This document shows positions 45,673 through 53,395 of a stretch of DNA of 64,000 nucleotides, one piece after another. This DNA is from Paracoccaceae bacterium (GTDB taxonomy: Bacteria > Pseudomonadota > Alphaproteobacteria > Rhodobacterales > Rhodobacteraceae): positions 806,001-870,000 of the forward strand of contig JANSYP010000001.1 in NCBI GenBank assembly GCA_024742405.1, read 5' to 3'. A program made the translations under genes and the position numbers. The notes under the pieces are model-generated. The model searched no databases and was not told the origin of the DNA. It saw nothing but the letters and a program-made list of their open reading frames with translations. Numbering within the stretch: position 1 is the stretch's first letter; every line of letters begins with the position of its first letter.

Positions 45673-47070
45673 TCACGATTGCACCTCGTAGGGCAGTGTG
45701 CCGCGGCGGTCCGGCGAGATGCGCAGGCGACGCTCCAGCGGCGGTACGGAGCGTTGGTGGCAATCGACGCGGTCGCAGATGCGGCAGGAGATGCCGATGG
45801 GCTCGAACGCGCGGGCGTTTCCGAGGTCGAGATCGTCGGCATAGACCAGATCGCGGGCATGGCGGACCTCGCAACCCAGCCCGATGGCATAGCGCCGCAC
45901 GGGCGCGTGGAACGCCCCGCCGGGCTTGGACACGTCGCGCGCCAGGCAGAGATAGCGCACCCCGTCCGGTGTCTCGGCGAGCTGGCGCAGGAAGCGGCCC
46001 GGGGTCTCGAACGCCCGGTGCACGTTCCAAAGCGGGCAGGCCCCCCCGAAGCGCGCGAATTGCAGCCGCGTGGCAGAATGCCGTTTGGTGATCGTGCCGG
46101 CCTGATCGACGCGGACGAAAAAGAACGGCACGCCCTTGGCGCCTGGCCGCTGGAGCGTCGAGAGCCGGTGCGCCACCTGCTCGATGGAGGCCCCGAAGAG
46201 GTCCGCGAGCCGTTCCAGATCGTGGCGGGCCTCCTGCGCGGCGGCCAGAGTCTTTGTATAGGGGAGCAGCGCCGCGCCGGCGAAGTAGTTGGCAAGCCCG
46301 ATCTTCGCGATGTCACGCGCGGTGTCGGTCTGGAAGCGCGCGAGGTCGAGCGTTGCCTCCAGCAGATCGTCCTGAAGCTCGAGCGCCACCTGATGCAGCA
46401 GTTGAAAGGTCTGGGTTGCGGTCCCTGACCGTGTGCTGAGGCTGAGCGTGCCGCTGTCCCGGTCGAAACTGCGCAAGGCGTCGCTGTCCTCCAGCCGCAG
46501 CCGGATCCCCCGAGCCTCCAGCGCCTGCGCCGCCCCGGCACGCAAGTCGCCGTCGCACCGCTCCGCGAAATGCTCGGCCGCGCGGTCGACCGCGTCGATA
46601 TAGTTGTCGCAGTAATGGAAGAAGTCGCGCACCTCCTCCCAGGGCGACAGCCCGGCCTCTGCACCCGTCCGGCCGAGTGCATCGTCAAGCGACGCAAGCC
46701 GCTCGTGGGTCTGACGGTACGCACGATGAAGCTGCAGGAAGGCCCGCGCCAGAGCCGGCGCGTTGGAGGCGGCCAGCCGCAGGTCCGCGAGCGGCGGCTC
46801 GTCCTGACCGAACACCGGATCGGCCAGGGCCTCGCGCATGTCGGTGACCAGCCGCTCGGCATCCCCGGTGCTGAGTTGCGTGACGTCGAAGCCGAACTCC
46901 TGCGCCAACGCCAGAACCACGCCGGTGGACACGGGCCGGTTGTTGTTTTCCATCTGGTTGAGGTACGGCAACGACACCCCGAGCTTTTCGGCGAAAGCCT
47001 TCTGGGTGAGGTCGAGCTTGCGCCGGGTCTCGCGCAGCTTGGCCCCGGCATAGAGTTTCTGCGTTGCCAT
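45673..47070 (-). CDS. ScfR/RamB-type XRE regulator with ImmA/IrrE-like and DUF2083 domains
   Basis: 465 residues from ATG 47070; the longer open frame enters the promoter region. N-terminal XRE helix-turn-helix (GAKLRETRRKLDLTQKAFAEKLGVSLPYLNQMEN, residues 9-42). The middle contains an IrrE-type segment with HQVALELQDD, and the C-terminus a cysteine motif GISCRICDRVDCHQRS as in the short-chain acyl-CoA regulators RamB, PccR and PrpR/MccR. These sense acyl-CoA and act on acetate or propionate genes. Autoregulation is suggested by TTTGC boxes just upstream. Confidence 0.9.
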   Translation of the reverse strand: MATQKLYAGAKLRETRRKLDLTQKAFAEKLGVSLPYLNQMENNNRPVSTGVVLALAQEFGFDVTQLSTGDAERLVTDMREALADPVFGQDEPPLADLRLAASNAPALARAFLQLHRAYRQTHERLASLDDALGRTGAEAGLSPWEEVRDFFHYCDNYIDAVDRAAEHFAERCDGDLRAGAAQALEARGIRLRLEDSDALRSFDRDSGTLSLSTRSGTATQTFQLLHQVALELQDDLLEATLDLARFQTDTARDIAKIGLANYFAGAALLPYTKTLAAAQEARHDLERLADLFGASIEQVAHRLSTLQRPGAKGVPFFFVRVDQAGTITKRHSATRLQFARFGGACPLWNVHRAFETPGRFLRQLAETPDGVRYLCLARDVSKPGGAFHAPVRRYAIGLGCEVRHARDLVYADDLDLGNARAFEPIGISCRICDRVDCHQRSVPPLERRLRISPDRRGTLPYEVQS

Positions 47071-47079
47071 GGACCGGTA

Positions 47080-47118
47080 TTTTGCAGATTTGCCGGGGCG
47101 CGTCGAGGCTTTGCAAAC
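47080..47118. promoter_or_regulatory. Candidate ScfR-type operator (TTTGC boxes)
   Basis: TTTGCAAA (47110-47117) is a perfect copy of the box known for RamB/PccR regulators. Another TTTGCAGATTTGC-like pair lies at 47081-47093. All are within about 50 bases upstream of the regulator start and about 100 bases upstream of the divergent MFS gene. The family binding preference is known; binding here is inferred. Confidence 0.65.
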
Positions 47119-47216
47119 TTCCGGTGGCGCACAACGGACGAGGGATCTGCGGCGGGATTGCGGTCCGGTGCGTAGAAAGGCTTGCACCCCCGCGCGGGCT
47201 CCGGCAGGCGGGGACT

Positions 47217-48443
47217 ATGCGTGCCCCCGTTTTCCTGATCCAGAACGCTCCATTCCTTGCCGCCGGGGCGCTTTTGACCTTCATGTCCAGCTTCGGGCAG
47301 ACCTTTTTCATATCGGTCTTCGGGGCAGAGATCCGCGGCAGTTTCGGACTCAGCCATGGTGCCTGGGGCGGGATCTACACGCTGGGCACCGCGGCTTCAG
47401 CGATCGTGATGGTCTGGGCGGGGAGCCTGACCGATATCTACCGGGTGCGTCTCCTGGGGCCTGCGGTTCTGGTGGCACTGGCGGCGGCATGCCTGGCCAT
47501 GGCGCTGAACCCGTTTGTCGCGCTCTTGCCGGTGGTTATCTTTGCGCTGCGCCTTTTCGGTCAGGGGATGAGCAGTCAGCTCGCCCTCGTGGCCATGGCG
47601 CGCTGGTTTGCGGCGTCCCGCGGCAAGGCGCTGTCGATCGCGACGCTGGGCTTTGCGGTCGGCGAGGCGATCCTGCCGGTCACTTTTGTGGCGCTGATGG
47701 TGGTCGTGGATTGGCACCTGCTGTGGATCGTCGCGGCTGCGATCTGCCTGGCCGGGGTGCCGGTGATCGGTCGGCTTCTGGCGCAGGAGCGCACGCCCCA
47801 GACCCTCGCTCAGACCGACAGCAGCACGGGCATGGGCGGGCGGCAATGGTCCCGTCGCGACGTTCTGCGCGATCCGCTTCTCTGGGTGATGGTCCCGGCG
47901 ATACTGGGTCCGCCCGCCTTCAACACGGCGTTCTTCTTTCACCAGGCGCATTTCGCCGAGATCAAGGACTGGCGCCATGTCGATCTGGTGGCGTTCTTTC
48001 CGCTCTATACCGGCATCGCGGTGGGGGCGATGCTTCTTTCGGGCTGGGCTCTGGACCGGGTGGGGGCCACGCGGCTGATGGTCTATGCGCAGCTTCCTAT
48101 GGTGGCGGCCTTCGTCATCTTCGCGGTCGCGGCGGGACCCGCGGCGATGCTGACGGGGCTGTTTTTCCTCGCGCTGACCACCGGGGCGAATGCGACCCTG
48201 CCCAACGCGTTCTGGGCCGAGGTCTACGGCACCGCCCATATCGGCGCCATCAAGGCCATGGTCGCGGCGGTCATGGTTCTGGGCTCGGCCATCGGCCCGG
48301 GCGTCACCGGGCTGCTGATCGATCTCGGCTTCGGGCTGGAGACGCAGTTCCTGGGCATCGCGGTCTATTTCGTCGGCGCCACCCTTCTGATGTGGGTCGG
48401 TGTGCAACGGGTCGCGCGCACCGTGAGGGCGCAAGCGTCCTGA
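47217..48443 (+). CDS. MFS transporter
   Basis: 408 residues from ATG 47217; the upstream part of the frame overlaps the regulator promoter. Twelve hydrophobic segments and the classical MFS features: GAWGGIYTLGTAASAIVMVWAGSLTDIYRVR (loop 2-3) and FGLSHG near the N-terminus. Member of the sugar/monocarboxylate-like MFS group; substrate unknown. Divergent from the ScfR-type regulator and sharing a 146-base control region, so possibly a short-chain acid or related transporter. Confidence 0.85.
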   Translation: MRAPVFLIQNAPFLAAGALLTFMSSFGQTFFISVFGAEIRGSFGLSHGAWGGIYTLGTAASAIVMVWAGSLTDIYRVRLLGPAVLVALAAACLAMALNPFVALLPVVIFALRLFGQGMSSQLALVAMARWFAASRGKALSIATLGFAVGEAILPVTFVALMVVVDWHLLWIVAAAICLAGVPVIGRLLAQERTPQTLAQTDSSTGMGGRQWSRRDVLRDPLLWVMVPAILGPPAFNTAFFFHQAHFAEIKDWRHVDLVAFFPLYTGIAVGAMLLSGWALDRVGATRLMVYAQLPMVAAFVIFAVAAGPAAMLTGLFFLALTTGANATLPNAFWAEVYGTAHIGAIKAMVAAVMVLGSAIGPGVTGLLIDLGFGLETQFLGIAVYFVGATLLMWVGVQRVARTVRAQAS

Positions 48444-48457
48444 GGGCTTGTTCGGAC

Positions 48458-49453
48458 CTAACCGCGGGCCAGTTCGATCTGGGTCCAGACAGCTGTCTCG
48501 TCGATCAGTGTCCATTCCCGGTGGAGCCCGCGCGGGCCGAACTCGCCATGGGTGATGCCCATGACATAGACATAGGCGCCGCTGGGTGCCCCGAACGCGC
48601 CCCAGCCGTCATGGCGGCCATAGAGCGACCAGCGCACCGCCGCGCGCGGCGGTCGGCCAGCATCCTCGCGCCCGATGCGGTGATCGACGCGGAACGCGGC
48701 CGAAGGAAATGCGCTGCGCAACCCCAGCCAGAACGCGTCCGCGTCGCGCCAGCCCTGGCCGTTGAGGCCGCCGGGATAGGCCAGTGCGCAGGCGCGATCC
48801 CAGCCGCGGGCGATGGTCGAAAGATCGCCGCTCATCACCTCTTTCAACAGGCCCGCGAGCTTTTCTGCGCTCTCGCCGCGCGCGCCCGTGCCGCGATAGG
48901 GACCGTCGGGATCGCTGTCCGGCGTCAGCGGGGCGGGAATGGCTTCCGCGCCCGCAGCAAGCCGGTCCTGCACCCAGGTGCGGGGATCCTGTCCCAACTG
49001 GCGCAGGATGGCCGACTGGTCTCGGACCATCCATTCGTCGCGGACCTGCCCGTAGGCGCACCAGCGATCGGCCAGGACGCGACAGGCCACGGGCGTGCCC
49101 GATGCCGGTCCGTAGACCCCGCTGCCCAGATGGGTCGCGCGGTACATCGCACGGTGAGAGGTCAGGACCCCGCGCACCCCGTCGGCCTGTTGCGCCCGCG
49201 TGCTCGACCAGATCACATCCTCGCCCAGCATCTCGCCGTCTGGGAACTCCGCCATCGTTGCGAGCGTCGCCGCGACCACCGTGCCGTTGCCCTGCAGGAC
49301 CGAGGCCGGTGACCGCACGATCAGATCGTCAGCACAGTGTTCCAGCAGGGTGTCGATCCTGCGCTGTTCCCAGATCTCTTCGGTGATGCCGAGGATGAAA
49401 TCCTCCGGCGTCTCCCAGCGGGCGTCGAAGCCCGGCGCGATACGGTCGTCCAT
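48458..49453 (-). CDS. Double SnoaL-like / NTF2-like protein
   Basis: 331 residues. Two alpha+beta cone domains of the SnoaL/ester-cyclase type are visible: residues about 20-165 (EDFILGITEEIWEQRRIDTLLEHCADDLIVRSPA, TSHRAMYRATHLG) and 195-325 (WRDADAFWLGLRSAFPSAAFRVDH). The family includes polyketide cyclases and small isomerases or hydrolases. Catalytic role unknown. One base separates it from the TauE/SafE permease gene upstream, so they are co-transcribed. Confidence 0.75.
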   Translation of the reverse strand: MDDRIAPGFDARWETPEDFILGITEEIWEQRRIDTLLEHCADDLIVRSPASVLQGNGTVVAATLATMAEFPDGEMLGEDVIWSSTRAQQADGVRGVLTSHRAMYRATHLGSGVYGPASGTPVACRVLADRWCAYGQVRDEWMVRDQSAILRQLGQDPRTWVQDRLAAGAEAIPAPLTPDSDPDGPYRGTGARGESAEKLAGLLKEVMSGDLSTIARGWDRACALAYPGGLNGQGWRDADAFWLGLRSAFPSAAFRVDHRIGREDAGRPPRAAVRWSLYGRHDGWGAFGAPSGAYVYVMGITHGEFGPRGLHREWTLIDETAVWTQIELARG

Positions 49454-49454
49454 G

Positions 49455-50207
49455 TCAGATCCCGAGGCGAATGAGGCCTGCCGACGCCAGAGCGATCAGC
49501 AGGGTGAGGCAGAAGGGGCGGTAATAGCCCTCCAACGAGGGGCGAAAGATGTGCTGGCCGATCCACACACCGATGAGCGCGGGGCCCGCCAGCAGCAGAC
49601 CACGCGCCGTCGCCGTGCCGTCCATCACACCGAACGCCAGCAGCATGATCAGGCTCGTGATCGAGCTCAGGAAAAGATAGACCACCAGCGAGGCGCGCAT
49701 CGTCCGAGCCGGTGCGTTCTGCGCGAGCACATAGAGCGCGACCACCATGCCGCCGATGCCGGCCAGCCCAGTCGCGATGCCCGAGGCCACACCCGCGCCG
49801 TAGAGCCCGGGCCGGGTGGCAAGACCGGGGATACGCAACCGGCCGAGCTGTAGGACCGCGAGCCCGACCACCATGGCCAGGGCGACGATCCTGGACGCAT
49901 CCTCCGGCAGCGACGTGGTCGCCCAGAGGCCGAGCGGCACGCCGACTGCCGAGCCGATGAAGAGCCCCACAACGGTCACGCGGTCGGCCTCGGCAAAGCC
50001 GCCGCGCACCATCAAGAGGCTCGCGGCCACTTCCAGCCACCAGCAGACCGGGATCAGCGCCACCGGTGGCAGTAGCAGGACCGCGGTAGCCATCACCATC
50101 GCCGAGAGCGCAAAGCCCGAGAAGCCGCGCACGATGCCCGCAAGGCAGACCAGAACGGCCAGTGCTGCAAATTCGCCATGGGAGAGATCGACAAGTGCCG
50201 AGAACAT
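49455..50207 (-). CDS. Sulfite exporter TauE/SafE family permease
   Basis: 250 residues from ATG 50207; upstream in-frame ATGs add a non-hydrophobic tail. About eight membrane segments with the two-repeat TauE/SafE signature: CLAGIVRGFSGFALSAMVMA and YGAGVASGIATGLAGIGGMVVALYVL. Members export organosulfur or sulfur anions or act as general anion/carboxylate carriers. Co-transcribed with the SnoaL-like gene; whether sulfur is involved cannot be told. Confidence 0.88.
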   Translation of the reverse strand: MFSALVDLSHGEFAALAVLVCLAGIVRGFSGFALSAMVMATAVLLLPPVALIPVCWWLEVAASLLMVRGGFAEADRVTVVGLFIGSAVGVPLGLWATTSLPEDASRIVALAMVVGLAVLQLGRLRIPGLATRPGLYGAGVASGIATGLAGIGGMVVALYVLAQNAPARTMRASLVVYLFLSSITSLIMLLAFGVMDGTATARGLLLAGPALIGVWIGQHIFRPSLEGYYRPFCLTLLIALASAGLIRLGI

Positions 50208-50311
50208 GGCGCGGTTATTGTCTGGATCCGAGGGGCTGTCCATTGCAGGTGCAGAGATTGACCACGGCTGGGATTGCAACATCTCGTTGCCGGGCCAGCG
50301 AGGGAGCGCAG

Positions 50312-51784
50312 ATGACACGGATCCGATGGGCTGTTGCCCTGATCGCACTGGCGGCGATTGCGCTTTCGGTGCTGCGGCTGGAAGGCGCGCGAAATGGGTT
50401 GGAGATCACGCGCTATACCGTTGGGCCAACTCCGGTAACGGAGTATGCCACGCCCGGCAGCGATGGCCCGGCGGTGGTTGTGGCCCACGGCTTTGCCGGC
50501 TCACGCCAGCTGATGGAAGCCTATGCGCTGACCCTGGCCCACGCGGGTTACCGCGTGCTGAGTTTCGATTTCGAGGGCCATGGCCGCCACAGCCTGCCCA
50601 TGGGCGGCGATGTGAACGCCCTCGATGGCACGACCCGGCGGCTGATCGACCAGACGCGCACGGTCATCGACCACGCGAGCGGTCGCACCGATCGGCCTGT
50701 TGCGCTTCTGGGGCATTCGATGGCTTCGGATGTCCTGGTGCGCACGGCGGCGGAAGATCCGCGCACCGGGCCTCTGGTGGCGATCTCGGCCTTTTCGGGT
50801 GCCATCGGACCGGAGGCTCCGGGTGACCTGCTGCTGATCACTGGCGAATGGGAGCCGGGATTGCGCGAGGCGGCCGTGAGATACGTGCAAATGGTCGATC
50901 CTGCGGCGTCCGAAGGTGCGACAGTCTCGGCTGGCGATGTGCGGCGCAAAGCGTTGGTCGCCCCCCATGTGGAACATGTGGGCGTGCTTTACGGCGCAAC
51001 GGGGCTCAAGGCCGCGCGCGACTGGCTGGATGCGGCCTATGAGCGCGAGAGCGCGCCCGATCCCGTAGCGGCCACCGGCGGCTGGATCGCACTGCTGCTG
51101 GCGGGCTGTGTCGCCTTGGCCTGGCCGCTCAGCACGCTTCTGCCGGCGATCGCACCACCGCCCGCGCCGATCCCGCGCCGGTCCTTCTGGCTTGCGATGA
51201 TCCTTCCGGCGCTCGTGACACCGGTCCTGCTCAGCTTTGTCGACGTGCGCTTGCTACCGGTTCTGGTCGCAGACTACCTGGCGCTCCATCTGTTCGTCTA
51301 CGGCGTGCTGGCGCTCGCACTCCTATGGCGCGGCGGCGTGCGGCTCGGCGGGCTCGCGATCTGGCCGACGCTGGCGCTGCTGGTCTACGGGCTTGGCGTC
51401 TTCGGGCTCGCGCTCGACCGCTATGCGGCCTCTTTCGTGCCCACGCCCGAGCGGCTCTGGATCATTGCGGCGGTCGCGCTTGGCGCGGCGCCCTTCATGG
51501 TGTCGGATGCGGTGATCACGCGCGCCGGCGCCGCCGCCTACTGGCGACGGCTCTTGGCGCGGGGGGCGTTTCTGGGATCGCTTGGACTGGCCGTGGTGTT
51601 CGATTTCGAGGGGTTGTTTTTCCTGATCATCATCCTGCCTGTGATCGTGCTCTTTTTCGTTGTTTTCGGTCAGATGGGCAGCTGGGCAGGGCGGCGGACC
51701 GGGTTGCCGCTGGTGCCGGGGCTCGCGCTCGGGATCTGCCTGGCTTGGGCCATCGGGGTCAGTTTTCCGCTCTTTTCGGCCTAG
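50312..51784 (+). CDS. Alpha/beta hydrolase with C-terminal membrane domain
   Basis: 490 residues from ATG 50312. N-terminal signal anchor (TRIRWAVALIALAAIALSVL), then an alpha/beta hydrolase: VVVAHGFAGSRQLMEAYALTLAHAGYRVLSFDFEGHGRH, nucleophile motif LLGHSMASD (Ser within GHSMA), and catalytic His near HVEHVGVLYG. From about residue 265 to the end there are six or more hydrophobic segments. The fold is known for periplasmic lipases and esterases, but this fusion with a large membrane domain is uncommon. Its stop shares the palindrome CTAG with the convergent next gene. Confidence 0.85.
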   Translation: MTRIRWAVALIALAAIALSVLRLEGARNGLEITRYTVGPTPVTEYATPGSDGPAVVVAHGFAGSRQLMEAYALTLAHAGYRVLSFDFEGHGRHSLPMGGDVNALDGTTRRLIDQTRTVIDHASGRTDRPVALLGHSMASDVLVRTAAEDPRTGPLVAISAFSGAIGPEAPGDLLLITGEWEPGLREAAVRYVQMVDPAASEGATVSAGDVRRKALVAPHVEHVGVLYGATGLKAARDWLDAAYERESAPDPVAATGGWIALLLAGCVALAWPLSTLLPAIAPPPAPIPRRSFWLAMILPALVTPVLLSFVDVRLLPVLVADYLALHLFVYGVLALALLWRGGVRLGGLAIWPTLALLVYGLGVFGLALDRYAASFVPTPERLWIIAAVALGAAPFMVSDAVITRAGAAAYWRRLLARGAFLGSLGLAVVFDFEGLFFLIIILPVIVLFFVVFGQMGSWAGRRTGLPLVPGLALGICLAWAIGVSFPLFSA

Positions 51785-52335
51785 GGCGCGATCCACTGGC
51801 CGTGCCAGCCATCGACCCGGGCATAGCGCGCGCGCCGGTGCCGGTCCCGGCCCAGATGGAGCAAGTCGATCTCTTCGGCCTGGCAATCCAGCACCGCAAA
51901 GCGCGCAAGATCTGGGCCGGGGACGTGATTCTCCGGGACGCTCAGTGATGTGCCGGAGGGCGGAGTGCCGCCATAGACCTGCCGCGCGCCATCGGGGAGC
52001 TCGGCCCAGGTTTTTGCATCGCCGGGCGTGATCCGGGCACGTGCCCGAATGCGGATCTGCAGCTGCGCCTTGGCGTCCCAGACCAGCAGAGCGCAGCGCG
52101 GGTTGGCCCGGAGCGCCGCAACCTTGTCCGAGGCGCTGTCAGTATGGACCGTCAGCAGGGCCGACTCGGCCACCGCCCCGCGCAGCACGACCGTCCTCGC
52201 GTCGGCCCAACCCTCCGGGCTCACCGTCGCGAGTACGGGATGGCGGGCTGCCGCCAGCCGGTCCGTGACACCGCGCGCAAGCAGCGTCCAGGCCTTGGCC
52301 AGCAGCCGGTCGGTCTGCAGCCACCAGTCAGTCAT
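51781..52335 (-). CDS. Pyridoxamine 5'-phosphate oxidase-like protein
   Basis: 184 residues of the split-barrel FMN-binding family. Seen: RHPVLATVSPEGWADARTVVLRG, typical FMN-barrel opening, then SDKVAALRANPRCALLVWDAKAQLQIRIRARA. The N-terminus lacks true PdxH features, so general flavin reductase or haem-degrading roles are possible. Convergent with the hydrolase; stop codons share CTAG at 51781-51784. It overlaps the AttH-like gene by eight bases. Confidence 0.85.
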   Translation of the reverse strand: MTDWWLQTDRLLAKAWTLLARGVTDRLAAARHPVLATVSPEGWADARTVVLRGAVAESALLTVHTDSASDKVAALRANPRCALLVWDAKAQLQIRIRARARITPGDAKTWAELPDGARQVYGGTPPSGTSLSVPENHVPGPDLARFAVLDCQAEEIDLLHLGRDRHRRARYARVDGWHGQWIAP

Positions 52336-53395
52336 AGCCCGTCATCTCCAGATAGCCGCGGCCCGAATGGCTGCCGGAGAAGGAGATCGGGCCCTCCCAG
52401 TAGGCCAGTTGCGTGCCCATCCAGGCGTGCGGGTTCAGCGGCTGGGTGGCGATGTCCAGCCCGCGCGCGGGGATCTGCAGCCGCCATTCGGTGGGCACAC
52501 GACGGCCGTCGATATCCGTCCAACCGAGCGGCGTAAACGTGACGGCACCGTCGCCGATATGGCTGTTCTCGCCATCTGCCGTGATCCAGTTGGCCTGTGC
52601 GTAGCCCGGCCCGTCGTCGCGCAGCCGGAAGGCCATGAGCTTCTCTCCGCCGTCGAGATGGAGCGAGAACCAGTCCCAGCCGGTCTGATTTGCTTCCAGT
52701 GGTTGGGACGACCATTCGCGGTCCAGCCAGGCCTGCCCGGTGACATCGATGGGTCCGTCCGGCAGATCGAGCTGCCCCGTGACGCGATAGAAAGGCTGGG
52801 CGTAATAGTAGCTCGCCTGACCCGTGGCGGATTTCAGCGAGAACCCGTTCTGGCCCTGAAAGACCAGCGGCCCTTCGGCGTCCAGCGCGAGCGTATAGGC
52901 GAAATCGGGTCCGTTGGCGCGTAGATCGAGAGCGGAAAACGCATCGGCGCCGGGGCGCGCACGGCTCACCATCGACCAGTCGTCGATCCAAGCCTCAAAT
53001 GGGTCGGTCCGCACCCCGGCCTGTCCGATCCCGCCGCGGGCGAGGGTCTCGCCGACGAAGTGCCGCTCCGGCGTCGTCAGCCCGGCATGGGCGAACCAGA
53101 TCTGCGGCGAGTCCCAGCCAGCGCGGTCCTCAGGGGCGAGGGCAGAACGGAATAGCGTCCACTGGATGCCGTATTGGCGTCCATCCGCGCCGTCGAGGAT
53201 TGCCGTCACGTACCACCATTCGATTCGGAATTCCGGATGGGCGCCGTGATCTGCGGGAAATCGGAAGGACGGGTCGGGTTGGGGGATGGCAAACCCGTCG
53301 GCGTCGCTGCCGAGCCCGGCAAAGCCCTGGCCGAGAGCCGGGACGGGTAGGGTGCAGGCGAGCATCTGCAGGAGGCGGCGCCGGTCAGCGTTCAT
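52328..53395 (-). CDS. AttH-like lipocalin protein, exported
   Basis: 355 residues from ATG 53395; the longer frame upstream overlaps the permease gene. Signal sequence MNADRRRLLQMLACTLPVPALG. Two-lobed lipocalin (AttH/CrtC-type): EFRIEWWYVTAILDG, the conserved WLDREWSSQPL and WDWFSLHLDGGEKLMAFRLR. The family includes carotenoid hydratase CrtC and the AttH protein, always beside an FtsX permease. Likely handles a hydrophobic molecule in the periplasm with the ABC system. Confidence 0.88.
   Translation of the reverse strand: MNADRRRLLQMLACTLPVPALGQGFAGLGSDADGFAIPQPDPSFRFPADHGAHPEFRIEWWYVTAILDGADGRQYGIQWTLFRSALAPEDRAGWDSPQIWFAHAGLTTPERHFVGETLARGGIGQAGVRTDPFEAWIDDWSMVSRARPGADAFSALDLRANGPDFAYTLALDAEGPLVFQGQNGFSLKSATGQASYYYAQPFYRVTGQLDLPDGPIDVTGQAWLDREWSSQPLEANQTGWDWFSLHLDGGEKLMAFRLRDDGPGYAQANWITADGENSHIGDGAVTFTPLGWTDIDGRRVPTEWRLQIPARGLDIATQPLNPHAWMGTQLAYWEGPISFSGSHSGRGYLEMTGYD

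Noticed and set aside
47069-49312. A 747-residue plus-strand open frame
   Set aside because: It lies over the MFS gene and the reverse-strand SnoaL gene in other frames; its translation is Arg/Gly-rich without family features, typical of high-GC shadow frames.
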